Assembly: GCF_042650565.1 (NCBI RefSeq)
Contig: NZ_JBHSBH010000013.1
Coordinates: 62,001-126,000, forward strand
Direction of reading: 5' to 3'
DNA: 64,000 bases
From: Nocardiopsis_B sediminis
Lineage (GTDB): Bacteria > Actinomycetota > Actinomycetes > Streptosporangiales > Streptosporangiaceae
A program made the translations under genes and the position numbers. Position 1 is the stretch's first letter. Each line of letters begins with the position of its first letter. Below, piece by piece: positions 35,827 through 44,395 of the stretch. The notes under the pieces are model-generated. The model did not search any database, was not told the origin of the DNA, and saw only the letters and a program-made list of their open reading frames with translations.

Positions 35827-36363
35827 CTAGCGCCAGTCCACGGCGGCGTGGCCGCGGGCGCGGGCAGCGTAATTCTCGGGGGTCGCGGCGAAGCCGGCGC
35901 GGTCGGCATCGGTCAGCTCACGCACGACCCGGCCGGGCACGCCCGCCCACAGGACACCGGGCGGGACCACCTTGCCCGGCGGCACCAGCGCGCCAGCCGC
36001 GACCAGGGCGCCGGCCCCCACCCGGGCGCCCCCTAGGACGATCGCGCCGATCCCGATCAGCGCCCCCTCCTCGACCACCGCCCCGTGCACCATGGCCTTG
36101 TGCCCGAGGCTCACGCGGTCGGCCAGGACCGCCGGCTCGCCGGGATCGGAGTGCAGGCCGCACTGGTCCTGGATGTTGACCCGGTCGCCCACGACGATGT
36201 CCTCGGTGTCCGCGCGCAGCACGCAGCCGTACCAGACGCTGCTCTCGGCGCCGATGCGCACGCGCCCCACCACCACGGCCCCCGGGGCGATCCAGGCATC
36301 AGGATGGATCTCCGGCCGGCCGAAAACGGCGTCACCCACTCGGGCACCGGACACATTCGACAC
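35827..36363 (-). CDS. Gamma-carbonic anhydrase-family protein
   Basis: 178 residues, left-handed beta-helix of hexapeptide repeats (for example AVVEEGALIGIGAIVLGGAR). The three zinc-ligand histidines are present: His71 in CGLHSD, and His88 and His93 in SLGHKAMVHG. Catalyses, or is related to, CO2/bicarbonate exchange; many family members have no proven activity. GTG 36363 with GGAGG six bases upstream; an earlier start is not supported. Single gene. Confidence 0.9.
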   Translation of the reverse strand: MSNVSGARVGDAVFGRPEIHPDAWIAPGAVVVGRVRIGAESSVWYGCVLRADTEDIVVGDRVNIQDQCGLHSDPGEPAVLADRVSLGHKAMVHGAVVEEGALIGIGAIVLGGARVGAGALVAAGALVPPGKVVPPGVLWAGVPGRVVRELTDADRAGFAATPENYAARARGHAAVDWR

Positions 36364-36721
36364 GTCGCGCCTCCTTGGATCGCGCGAGAGTATGCCGTAA
36401 CGGAATGGCCGATCGGCCCCGCGCCCCGCTGATCGCGCATACCTTAGTAGGCGAACTAACGGGGTCGTCCCGGCGGGCCGTGCGCGGGAGCGCTCCGGCC
36501 CGGCCATTGAGGGACGGGCGCGGCGCCACTACGGTGGTCGAACCCCTTCGCGTCCGCTCCGTCACACTTCGCACTGACTCGGGTTCCCTGCCGTTGTCGT
36601 CCGTCACACCCCAAGATTCGTCAAATAAGGGCCACAGATGAGTGTTCCGGGCGTTATGGGAATGATAGGCAGGGAGCCGGGCCACCTTCCCTGACTTGCC
36701 GTCGACCTGGTTGATTAGGAC
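36364..36721. promoter_or_regulatory. Intergenic region with an iron-box-like dyad
   Basis: About 360 bases, no gene. TTAGT-N6-ACTAA (36444-36459, TTAGTAGGCGAACTAA) somewhat resembles the core of a DtxR/IdeR box (TTAGGTTAGGCTAACCTAA) but is three bases shorter. The right half (36600-36720) is less GC-rich and probably carries the promoter of the DivIVA-domain gene. Confidence 0.35.
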
Positions 36722-38029
36722 ATGAACGAGCACACACCGGAAATCCTGCCGAACCTACTCCGAGAAGAAGCCTTCCCGACCGAGAAGCGCGGCTACAACA
36801 AGCGCCAGGTCGACGACTACGTCGTCCGCAACCACAACCAGACCCGCGACCTTCAGGAGCGGCTGGCACGGGCGCACGACGAACTGGAGCAGCTCCGCCG
36901 GGACCTCACCGAAGCCAAGGAGAAGGCGGCGGTCAAGCCCGAGCACGAGCAGATCAGCGAGCGCATGTCCACGATCCTCCGCATCGCCGAGGAGGAGGCC
37001 AAGGACAAGCGCGCCAAGGTCCAGGGCGAGGTCGAGTCGATCCGCGCCAAGGCCGACGAGGACGCCGCCCGGCGGATGAAGGACGCCGAGGAGCACGCCG
37101 AGCGCGTGGTCGCCAGCGCCCGGTCCGAGGCCAACGACATGATCACCAGCGCCCGCCAGGAGACCGAGCAGCTCCGGGCCCAGGCCAAGCAGGACAGCGA
37201 GCGCCGGATCAACGACGCCGAGGCCCGCGCCAAGAAGATCAACGACACCGCCGACCGCCGCCTGGCCACCCTGACCGCCACGCACAACGAAGCGGTCCGC
37301 CGGCTCGGCGACATGCACGGGACGCTGGCGGAGCTGCTGGGGGCCGAGAAGGCCGCGGGGCCGCTCGAAGCCGGGCTCTCCCGCGAGGAGCACGAGCAGG
37401 CCGCCGCGAAGAAGGCCGCCGCTTCCGCCGCGTCCGCCAAGCAGGGGCCGCAGAAGCCGCAGGGCGCTTCGAACACGGCCGAGCCGCAGAACCAGCAGAA
37501 CGCCCAGGGGGGCCGCCCGGCCCAGGGCGGCCAGGGCACGCCCGCCGCGGCGCAGACCGGGCAGGGCGCGGTGCGCCAGCAGCCCGCTCCGCAGCAGCAG
37601 GCGGTCCGCCAGCCGTCCGGCCCGCAGGCGTCGCCGGTCCGCCAGCCGTCGGGCCCGCAGGCGCCGGTGAGCGCGCCCTCCGGCCCCCAGGCGCCCGTCG
37701 CGTCCAAGGGTGCCGCTCCGGCTCCCGCCGGCGGCCAGGCCACCGGCGCACCCGCTCCGGCTCCCGCCGATGACGAGGCCACCGTGCAGCTGAACCCGGC
37801 GGCGGCCGCGCAGGGGACCGCCGCCCAGCCGGTGCGCCCGGCCCCGGCGCGGCCCCAGGGCGCGCGCTACGGTGCACCCGGACCGCAGCAGCCCGCACCG
37901 CAGCAGGGAGCGGCGGGCGCCGCCAACGACCCCGGTGTCACCGCCATGCACCAGCGCTCCGACGCCGCTGCTCCGCAGCAGCCCGGCGGCGGCGAGGTGC
38001 ACGAGGGGGTGCGCATCATCAAGCCGTAG
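36722..38029 (+). CDS. DivIVA-domain coiled-coil protein
   Basis: 435 residues. A DivIVA-type N-terminal motif (FPTEKRGYNKRQVDDYVVRN, about 18-37) is followed by a long coiled coil (about 40-215) rich in Ala, Glu, Arg and Lys. The C-terminal half (220-420) is low-complexity Gln/Pro/Ala/Gly with repeated RQPSGPQA and SGPQAP units. Such proteins sit at cell poles or the membrane and take part in polar growth or septum placement in actinobacteria (Scy/FilP/Wag31 relatives). The exact member cannot be named. ATG 36722; hairpin terminator follows. Confidence 0.83.
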   Translation: MNEHTPEILPNLLREEAFPTEKRGYNKRQVDDYVVRNHNQTRDLQERLARAHDELEQLRRDLTEAKEKAAVKPEHEQISERMSTILRIAEEEAKDKRAKVQGEVESIRAKADEDAARRMKDAEEHAERVVASARSEANDMITSARQETEQLRAQAKQDSERRINDAEARAKKINDTADRRLATLTATHNEAVRRLGDMHGTLAELLGAEKAAGPLEAGLSREEHEQAAAKKAAASAASAKQGPQKPQGASNTAEPQNQQNAQGGRPAQGGQGTPAAAQTGQGAVRQQPAPQQQAVRQPSGPQASPVRQPSGPQAPVSAPSGPQAPVASKGAAPAPAGGQATGAPAPAPADDEATVQLNPAAAAQGTAAQPVRPAPARPQGARYGAPGPQQPAPQQGAAGAANDPGVTAMHQRSDAAAPQQPGGGEVHEGVRIIKP

Positions 38030-38036
38030 GCGCACC

Positions 38037-38058
38037 GGCGCCCCCGCACGGGGGCGCC
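38037..38058 (+). terminator. Hairpin terminator after the DivIVA-domain gene
   Basis: Nine-bp perfect stem (38037-38045 with 38050-38058), four-base loop, eight bases after the stop codon. Confidence 0.75.
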
Positions 38059-38197
38059 CGGCGGCCCGTTCACGGGCGCACCGCGCGCTCGTTCATGTCG
38101 GGCACCAGGGGGAGGCGGCCTCCTCCTGGTGCTTTTCATGCCTGGTTGGGGGGCAGGTCGGCCTTGTGGGCCACTGTCGGCTACGATGCCGAAAGCC

Positions 38198-38647
38198 ATG
38201 ATTATCCGCGCGGCCATCCGGTCCGACCTCGGTGCGATACTGCGGCTCCTTCGCGACCTCGGCGACACCACGCCCACGCAGAGCGGCACCGTCCGCATGT
38301 CCTCCGCCGCCGTCCGGGCCTGGACCCGGATGGAGGGCGACCCCGATCGCACGGTGCTGGTGGCCGAGCGCCGCGGGCAGATCATCGGGACCCTGGACCT
38401 GATCGTGGTCGCCAACCTCACCCATGACGCCCAGCCGTGGGCGGTCGTCGACAACGTCGTGGTCGACGCCGGGTGCCGGCGCCGGGGCGTCGGCCGCGCG
38501 CTGATGGACGACGCCGTCGACCGCGCGGCGCGCGCCGGCTGCTACAAGATCGAGCTGCTGTCCCACGAGAGCCGCGGCAGCGCCCACGAGTTCTGCCGCG
38601 CCCTGGGGTTCGCCGACTCCGCCGAGGGGTTCCGCCGCTACCTCTGA
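38198..38647 (+). CDS. GNAT-family N-acetyltransferase
   Basis: 149 residues. The acetyl-CoA loop is VVDAGCRRRGVGRALMDDAV (about 90-109), preceded by the beta-4 strand AVVDNVVVD and followed by YKIELLSHESRGSAHEFCRA and LGFADSAEGFRRYL. Substrate unknown. The second ATG (38198) is preferred: TACGAT at 38182-38187 is a good -10 hexamer that would put the transcript start at this ATG, giving a leaderless mRNA. The ATG at 38186 overlaps that hexamer. Confidence 0.85.
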   Translation: MIIRAAIRSDLGAILRLLRDLGDTTPTQSGTVRMSSAAVRAWTRMEGDPDRTVLVAERRGQIIGTLDLIVVANLTHDAQPWAVVDNVVVDAGCRRRGVGRALMDDAVDRAARAGCYKIELLSHESRGSAHEFCRALGFADSAEGFRRYL

Positions 38648-38702
38648 GCCGTCGCCACCTCTGCGTCGGCACCGGGGGGCCGCCCCGATGCCGGCGGCGG
38701 GT

Positions 38703-40310
38703 TCAGCTCCGGGAGCGCAGCGGTGTGTGCTTGAGGAAGAGCGCGAAGGCCAGGCCCAGCACGGCGATCGGGATGCCCATCAGGAACACGGTGTGCATGG
38801 AGTCGCTGAACGCCTGGAGCACGGTGTCCTGCACCGCTGCGGGCAGTGCCCGGATGGCCTCGGGCGACCCCAGGGCCGATTCCGACAGGCCCGCGGCCGG
38901 GGCGCCGTCGCCTGATGCGGCCTGGGCCTGCGCGGCCAGCGCGGCGAGCTCGTCGTGCAGGCGGGTCGTCATGACCGCGCCGAAGGCGGCGACCCCGACG
39001 GCGCCGCCCAGGTTGCGGAAGAACGACACCGCGGAGGTGGCCGCTGCCATGTCGGACCGCTCCAGGGCGTTCTGGGTGGCTAGGATGAGGATCTGCATCG
39101 ACAGGCCCAGCCCCAGGCCGATCAGCGCGACGCCGGAGCCGACCAGCGCCAGGCTGGAGCCCACATCGAGCAGGGTGAGGGTGGCGAACCCCAGGCCCAT
39201 CAGCACCATCCCTGCGACGGGGTAGACCTTCCAGCGTCCGGTGCGGCTGGTGAGGTATCCCGAGGAGATCGACGCAGCCAGCAGGCCGAGCACCATGGGC
39301 AGGGTCATCAGGCCGGAACCGGTGGGGCTCATCCCCTTGACGATCTGGAGGTACTGCGGGAAGTAGATCATCACCCCGAACATGCCCATGCCCACGGTGA
39401 GCGAGGCCAGCGAGGCCAGCACGAAGGTGCCGTTGCGGAACAGCCGCGGCGGCAGGATGGGGTCGGCGGCGCGGCGCTCGGTCAGGACCGCGGCCACGGT
39501 GAGCGCGACGGTGCCCCCGGCCAGGGCGAGGGCCGGCGCGGAGGTCCAGGCGAACTCCTTGCCCGCCAGGCTGAGCAGCAGCATCAGCGCGCTGGCGGCC
39601 CCCACGATGAAGGTGGCGCCCCACCAGTCGATCCGGGCGTCGCCGCGCGGGCGGACCGGCAGCCGCAGCAGCCGCTGGATGACGATGAACGCGACGACGG
39701 CGACGGGCACGGTGATGAAGAAGCACCAGCGCCAGCCCAGCGGGCTGTCGACGAGGAACCCGCCGAGCAGCGGCCCGGCGACGGTCGAGACGCCGAAGAC
39801 CGCGCCCATGATGCCGGAGTAGCGGCCCCGTTCGCGCGGCTCGACGACGTCGCCGAGGATGATCTGCGGCAGCGCGGCCAGGCCGCCCGCCCCGATGCCC
39901 TGCACGAATCTGGCGGCGATCAGCCAGGAGATGTCCTGGGCGAACCCCGCCGCCACCGAGGACGTGATGAACACGACCAGGGCGATCTGGAAGAGGAGCT
40001 TGCGGCCCCAGATGTCCGACAGCTTCCCCCACAGGGGTGTGGACGCGGTCATCGACAGGATGGTGGCGCTGGCCACCCAGGCCAGCTGGTCCTGCCCGCC
40101 CAGTTCACCCACGATCGTCGGCAGCGCCGTGCCGACGATGGAGGTGGTCAGCATCGAGGTGAGCATGGCCAGCATCAGCCCGGCCAGGATCTCGGCCACC
40201 TGGCGTCTGGTGTACCGGGGCACCTCGACATCCGCGACATCCATGTCCGCGGGTAACGCCCCGTCGGCCCGTGCTCGCGCCACCTTCTGCTCCACTTCGC
40301 CGTCCCCCAT
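38703..40310 (-). CDS. DHA2-family (EmrB/QacA-type) 14-TM drug exporter
   Basis: 535 residues, 14 membrane helices. Motif A is PLWGKLSDIWGRKLLFQIAL. Motif C is in GAVFGVSTVAGPLLGGFLVD. The first helix region has MLTTSIVGTALPTIVGELGG. A proton-drug antiporter, likely resistance to toxic organics. ATG 40310; the promoter mapped at 40521-40549 implies a leader of about 200 bases or a longer N-terminus. Controlled by the divergent TetR gene. Confidence 0.9.
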   Translation of the reverse strand: MGDGEVEQKVARARADGALPADMDVADVEVPRYTRRQVAEILAGLMLAMLTSMLTTSIVGTALPTIVGELGGQDQLAWVASATILSMTASTPLWGKLSDIWGRKLLFQIALVVFITSSVAAGFAQDISWLIAARFVQGIGAGGLAALPQIILGDVVEPRERGRYSGIMGAVFGVSTVAGPLLGGFLVDSPLGWRWCFFITVPVAVVAFIVIQRLLRLPVRPRGDARIDWWGATFIVGAASALMLLLSLAGKEFAWTSAPALALAGGTVALTVAAVLTERRAADPILPPRLFRNGTFVLASLASLTVGMGMFGVMIYFPQYLQIVKGMSPTGSGLMTLPMVLGLLAASISSGYLTSRTGRWKVYPVAGMVLMGLGFATLTLLDVGSSLALVGSGVALIGLGLGLSMQILILATQNALERSDMAAATSAVSFFRNLGGAVGVAAFGAVMTTRLHDELAALAAQAQAASGDGAPAAGLSESALGSPEAIRALPAAVQDTVLQAFSDSMHTVFLMGIPIAVLGLAFALFLKHTPLRSRS

Positions 40311-40513
40311 GCAGATCGCCCATCCCTGCCCGGAACCGCTCCCTGTTCCCCGCTCAGCCTGCGGGGCGCCTTCCGAGCACGCTCGGATTTCCCCGCGCGG
40401 GGGGCGCTCTCGTGCGCCCGGTCGGCTCGCTGGTGCGCGGCGCGGCAGCGGCATAGCCGGGGCACGGCATGCCGAACCGCCCGCGCCACCGGGGGGAGGG
40501 GGTTCTCGGGTCT
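40311..40513 (-). other. Long 5' leader of the exporter gene
   Basis: About 200 bases between the predicted transcript start and the exporter ATG. The frame stays open through it upstream of the ATG, so an N-terminal extension is possible, but the translated sequence is Pro/Arg/Gly-rich and unlike the family. No known riboswitch was recognised. Confidence 0.4.
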
Positions 40514-40520
40514 CCCCTCC

Positions 40521-40565
40521 GGTATAAGTAAACACTGTTGACTTGTCAAGCCGGAATGCTAGTCT
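40521..40565. promoter_or_regulatory. Face-to-face overlapping promoters with a TetR operator
   Basis: Leftward: TTGACA (40549-40544), 17-base spacer, TATACC (40526-40521). Rightward: TTGACT (40538-40543), 16-base spacer, TAGTCT (40560-40565). The two -35 boxes together form the palindrome TTGAC-TT-GTCAA (40538-40549), and AACACTGTT (40531-40539) is a second small dyad. A repressor bound here would block both promoters. Confidence 0.8.
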
Positions 40566-40637
40566 TCATGGCCCGTGCAATTGCGAGGCGCGATCGCGAA
40601 CGCCGTGAGCTGTAGGAACGGACGCCTGGGAGCCGTG

Positions 40638-41225
40638 ATGGAGTCGCACGCCACAGATGAGTGCGCCGGCCGGGTGCGCGATCGGGAGGCCACCCGGCAG
40701 CGCATCCTCGACAGCGCCCGGGAACTCTTCACCAGCGAGGGCTACACCCAGGTCTCGTCACGGCGCATCGCCGCCCACGCGGGCGTCAACGTCGCGCTGA
40801 TCAACCGCTACTTCGGCGCCAAACGCGGCCTCCTCGCCGAGGTCGTGGCCGAGGACGCCGTGTTCCCCGGCATCTTCGAGGGCGATCCGGCGGTGCTGCC
40901 CCGCCGCCTGGCCGAGCACCTGGTGCGCCGCGCCCACGGCCAGAGCACGCCGCTCCAGCGGGCACTGGAGCAGTCCGCCGGCGACCCCGACCTCCAGGCC
41001 GTCTTCCAGGAACGGCTGACCAACGCGATCATCGAGCCCTTGGAGCGCGTCCTCGACGGCGACGACGCGCGCGTCCGCGCGACCCTGGCGGCCTCGATGC
41101 TGATCGGCATGGGCATGGTGCGGCGCGTCGAGGGCGCGACCGCGATGGTCCGGCACGACCCCGACGACCTGATCGAGCGGATCGCCCGCGTCCTCGGCTG
41201 CTGCCTGGAGCCGGCCGCGGGGTGA
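40638..41225 (+). CDS. TetR-family regulator of the divergent exporter
   Basis: 195 residues. HTH at about 15-60 (RQRILDSARELFTSEGYTQV, then SSRRIAAHAGVNVALINRYF). The C-terminal ligand domain carries DDARVRATLAASMLIGMGMV. Likely represses the DHA2 exporter and itself through the shared palindrome at 40538-40549. ATG 40638 with GGGAG upstream (GTG 40635 also possible). The inducer is unknown but probably a substrate of the exporter. Confidence 0.88.
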   Translation: MESHATDECAGRVRDREATRQRILDSARELFTSEGYTQVSSRRIAAHAGVNVALINRYFGAKRGLLAEVVAEDAVFPGIFEGDPAVLPRRLAEHLVRRAHGQSTPLQRALEQSAGDPDLQAVFQERLTNAIIEPLERVLDGDDARVRATLAASMLIGMGMVRRVEGATAMVRHDPDDLIERIARVLGCCLEPAAG

Positions 41226-41424
41226 CGCCCGCGGCGGCCGGACATCCGGCGTGCGCCGCGAATCCGCACCGATGGAAATTCCGGCGAAGCGAATACCCAT
41301 CCTGAATCCGACACGCCGCCGTTGGCGCTTGTGCCGGAATATGAATCGGTCTGTGCTTCCCTGGTGAAATGTGCCCGCCGCACGGATGAGATGCGGCAAA
41401 CGAGGTGATTCACCGGGGGGACAT

Positions 41425-41937
41425 ATGACGGTGGTCAACGCATTAGCCCTGTATTCGCCCGCGCGAAGACCGAGACCGATGGTGCGCGTGGCATTGACCG
41501 TCTCCGCGATCGCGACGATCGCCGCAATGGGGCTGACCGTCCCGGAATCCGCGGCGGCCGACCACGTCCCACGCGCCGTTTCGGTGGCCGAAGTCGCCGT
41601 GGAACACGCGAAGAGCCGGGTCGGAAAGGCCTACCGGTTCGGCGCCGCGGGACCCGATGCATTCGACTGCTCCGGGCTGGTCCAGTGGTCCTACGGGAAG
41701 GCGGGCAAGAACCTGCCCCGCACCACCTATGATCAGTTCACCCAGGGGGTGTCCGTCTCCCGGGAGGAATTGCTCCCCGGCGACCTGGTCTTCTTCTACT
41801 CAGGGCCGGGTCACGTCGGAATTTACATCGGATACGACCAAATGGTGCACGCGCCGAGCACCGGAAAAAGCGTACAAATCGTCGACATGACCGAGTACTT
41901 TTTCGGCCAAATGGTCGGCGCCCGGCGCATTGTCTGA
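41425..41937 (+). CDS. Secreted NlpC/P60 peptidoglycan hydrolase
   Basis: 170 residues. Signal peptide 1-45 (basic start, then VALTVSAIATIAAMG, probable cleavage after SAAA). The NlpC/P60 domain follows directly with catalytic Cys82 (DAFDCSGLVQWSY), His130 (GPGHVGIYIG) and polar third residue His142 (MVHAP). Cleaves peptide stems of peptidoglycan. GGGGGGAC precedes ATG 41425. There is no extra cell-wall-binding domain. The gene is less GC-rich than its neighbours. No c-di-AMP (ydaO) riboswitch was recognised upstream. Confidence 0.9.
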   Translation: MTVVNALALYSPARRPRPMVRVALTVSAIATIAAMGLTVPESAAADHVPRAVSVAEVAVEHAKSRVGKAYRFGAAGPDAFDCSGLVQWSYGKAGKNLPRTTYDQFTQGVSVSREELLPGDLVFFYSGPGHVGIYIGYDQMVHAPSTGKSVQIVDMTEYFFGQMVGARRIV

Positions 41938-42038
41938 CCATCTGATGGCACGCGCGCGCCCGGATGCGGCGCCGGTGAGAGCGGATCGCGGCCCGAATCG
42001 TGCCGCGGCGGGGACACCCGCGATCGGTCGATCACTTT

Positions 42039-42058
42039 CCGTATGCGAATCGATACGG
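42039..42058. promoter_or_regulatory. 20-bp inverted repeat upstream of the luxI-like gene (lux-box sized)
   Basis: CCGTAT-N8-ATACGG, perfect 6-bp arms, ending 43 bases before the luxI-like ATG. Lux boxes in Proteobacteria are also 20-bp dyads just upstream of luxI, but the bases here differ from that consensus. Binding protein unknown. Confidence 0.55.
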
Positions 42059-42101
42059 TGGGTCTGCCGTCGCCCGTCACGCCGAAGGGAGCCGCCGTCC
42101 C

Positions 42102-42719
42102 ATGGCCCGCCTCGTCATCGGCCGCGCCGGCGACCCCGGGCTCACGCCCGATCTGCTCGACGCCATGTTCCGGCTCCGGCACGACGTCTTCAAACGCCGC
42201 CTGCACTGGAACGTCGCCGCGGCCGGCGGCCGGGAGAAGGACCGGTTCGACGACCTCGACCCGGTCTACGCGATCGCCTGCACCGACGACGGCACGCTCA
42301 TGGGGTGCCTGCGGCTGCTGCCGACCACCGCGCCCTACATGCTGGCCGACGTCTTCCCGCAGGCGCTGCGCGGCGAACCCGCGCCCCGCAGCCCCGACGT
42401 CTGGGAGATGAGCCGCCTCGCCTCGGTGACCGCCGTCGCGCGCAGCGGGCCCCAGGCCCAGGTGCCGCTCGGGCTGACCGCGTCGCTGCTGATCACCGGG
42501 GCGGCCGACTATGCGGTCCGGCAGGGGGTGCGGGAACTGTGCGCGTTCACCACGCCGGCCGTCGAACGGATCGGCCGCACTCTCGGCTTCCGCCCGTTGC
42601 GCTTCGGCGACGGGAGCCCCATCCGGTACGGCCGGGTGGCGTCGGTGGCGGTGCGCGTGCCGATCGGCCACGACCAGCGGGCCCGCGACCCTCTGGCCCT
42701 CCGGATCGGCGGGCGCTGA
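42102..42719 (+). CDS. LuxI-family acyl-homoserine-lactone synthase homologue
   Basis: 205 residues, the normal LuxI length. All eight residues invariant in LuxI/EsaI-type synthases are present in order: Arg26 and Phe30 (RLRHDVFKRRLHW), Trp36, Asp47 and Asp50 (EKDRFDDLD), Arg71 (GCLRLLPT), Glu102 and Arg105 (VWEMSRLASV). Spacing is close to EsaI. The C-terminal half (GVRELCAFTTPAVERIGRTL) is the usual GNAT-like lobe. These enzymes make N-acyl-homoserine lactones from SAM and acyl-ACP or acyl-CoA. FeeM-type N-acyl amino acid synthases and exosortase-associated acyltransferases share the fold. ATG 42102 with GGGAG upstream. No luxR-type gene lies in the window. Confidence 0.8.
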   Translation: MARLVIGRAGDPGLTPDLLDAMFRLRHDVFKRRLHWNVAAAGGREKDRFDDLDPVYAIACTDDGTLMGCLRLLPTTAPYMLADVFPQALRGEPAPRSPDVWEMSRLASVTAVARSGPQAQVPLGLTASLLITGAADYAVRQGVRELCAFTTPAVERIGRTLGFRPLRFGDGSPIRYGRVASVAVRVPIGHDQRARDPLALRIGGR

Positions 42720-42750
42720 CCGGGCGGAACCGGCCCCGGGACCCGGCCGG

Positions 42751-44268
42751 CTACCGGGTGGGGCTCGCCGAGACCCCGGGGGCGGGGTCGCCGGGCGGCG
42801 GGAACACGAAGCGCTGGCGGTCGCGCACGACCAGGACGTGGCCGTCGCCGGTCGCGGCCTCGACGTAGGAGTCCAGGTCGTCGGCCACGACGTCCTTCGT
42901 CTCGGCCTCCAGCACCACCTGCGAGGATTCGGTGTCGTCGGCGCTGCGGGAGTCGCCGTAGACGTAGCCGGACAGGGCGACGGCGGGGACGATCGACCGC
43001 TCGTCGGCGTCCTCGAACTCCCAGCGCTGCGCGCCGGTGGCGAGGTCGACCGCGATCAGCGACGCCGCGCCGCTGGCCTGCGGCAGCAGCAGGGTCCCCG
43101 TGGCGGGATCGTAGACGGTGCCGGTGACCTGCGCCGGGGTGAACTCGCGGTCGACGGGGTTGGCGCCGGGCTCGGTCAGTGTCCACAGGGTCGCGCCGTC
43201 GTCGAGGTCGTGCAGGGACAGCAGCGAGGGGTCCTCGGGGAAGCTCCAGCGCAGGAGCACGGTGGGGCGCGCCTCCGGTGCGCCGCCGTCGGGCTCCCCG
43301 CTCGCGGGCGCGTCCTCCGGCTCCCCGGCCGCGGTCGCTTCCGGGCCGTCGCCGGTGCCGGGCAGGTCGTAGTAGCCGACGATCTGCGGCTGCGGCAGCG
43401 GCACCCCGGAGTCCCCGGCGAGGGCGGGGTCGTCGCCGGCCACGCTCCACAGCAGCTCGCCGGTGTCGTCACCGATGTCGCGGGCCTGGAACAGGCCGGA
43501 TCCGTCGGTCAGCAGCAGCGCGTCGCCGTGCGCGCCCACGGGGACGCCCAGGCGGTCGGGGTCCGGGGCCGCGGAGGGGGCGTCCGGGTCGCCGAACAGC
43601 GGTGGTTCGGTGTCGCCTTCCTCGCTGCCGTTGCCCTCGCCGTCGCCGCGGCCGTCGGGGTCGCCGGAGTCGCCGGGATCGGCCCCGGGCGGGGGCGTGA
43701 ACGCGAAGTCCCAGATCTCCGCGCCGTCGGTCCCGCGCACGGTGAAGTCGCCGTAGGGGTCGTCGGCACTCCAGCCCTCGGGGCGGCGCACCACGACGCC
43801 GCCGACGTAGGAATCCCGCCCCCCGTCGCCCGACCAGACAGCCTCGCCGTCGTCGCCGACCACGGTGGTGGTGCCGTCGTCCCCGGTGAGGACGAGCACG
43901 TCGGACCCGTCGCGGTCGGTGCCGAACCCGTCGACCCGATGGCCGCCCTCCCACAGCGTGGCGCCATCGGCGGCGTCCTGGAGCACGTGCCGCTCCTCGC
44001 TGTTGGAGCTGATCAGGAAGGCGTCGCCGACCGCCTGGATCCGCACCCCCATGGGGTCGTCGAGGATGTCCGGGCCGTCCGAGCCCGGCCCGTGCAGGAA
44101 GCGCGAGGGCGCACCGGCCACCCCCGGCGGCGGCTCGCCGCCGAAGGAGGTGGGCAGCGGACGGGGCGACTGCGTCGCACCGGGCGGCTGCGCGGGCTCG
44201 CCCGTACAGGCGGCGCCCGCCAGCAGCACCGCCACCGCGGCGACCGGTACCCGCGGCCGGAAGCCCAT
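42751..44268 (-). CDS. Beta-propeller (PQQ-like) lipoprotein
   Basis: 505 residues. The lipobox LLAGAACTG gives lipidation at about Cys21. The body shows repeated blades of the DGATLWEGGHRVDG, DGATLWTLTEPG and DLATGAQRWEFEDADE kind (the W-x-x-x-G pattern), typical of PQQ_2/WD-like beta-propellers. Two acidic low-complexity inserts (about 200-235 and 315-340) interrupt the blades. Probably a surface binding or scaffolding protein; BamB-like proteins share the fold. Convergent with the luxI-like gene, only 31 bases apart. Confidence 0.8.
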   Translation of the reverse strand: MGFRPRVPVAAVAVLLAGAACTGEPAQPPGATQSPRPLPTSFGGEPPPGVAGAPSRFLHGPGSDGPDILDDPMGVRIQAVGDAFLISSNSEERHVLQDAADGATLWEGGHRVDGFGTDRDGSDVLVLTGDDGTTTVVGDDGEAVWSGDGGRDSYVGGVVVRRPEGWSADDPYGDFTVRGTDGAEIWDFAFTPPPGADPGDSGDPDGRGDGEGNGSEEGDTEPPLFGDPDAPSAAPDPDRLGVPVGAHGDALLLTDGSGLFQARDIGDDTGELLWSVAGDDPALAGDSGVPLPQPQIVGYYDLPGTGDGPEATAAGEPEDAPASGEPDGGAPEARPTVLLRWSFPEDPSLLSLHDLDDGATLWTLTEPGANPVDREFTPAQVTGTVYDPATGTLLLPQASGAASLIAVDLATGAQRWEFEDADERSIVPAVALSGYVYGDSRSADDTESSQVVLEAETKDVVADDLDSYVEAATGDGHVLVVRDRQRFVFPPPGDPAPGVSASPTR

Positions 44269-44395
44269 GCCCGGTCACCCCCTGGGACGACGTCGTGTAC
44301 CGGAATCCTAGAACGGCTTCCCGCCCGTGCACACGCCCGCGGCCCCTGCCCGTCACGCGTCGCGCTCCGCCGCCGCGCCGGGTCAGCCCGGCGGG

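Noticed and set aside
41226..41424. c-di-AMP (ydaO) riboswitch before the NlpC/P60 gene
   Set aside because: This class often precedes such genes in actinobacteria, but the conserved ydaO blocks are not present; only a short GGTGATTCACC palindrome is seen.
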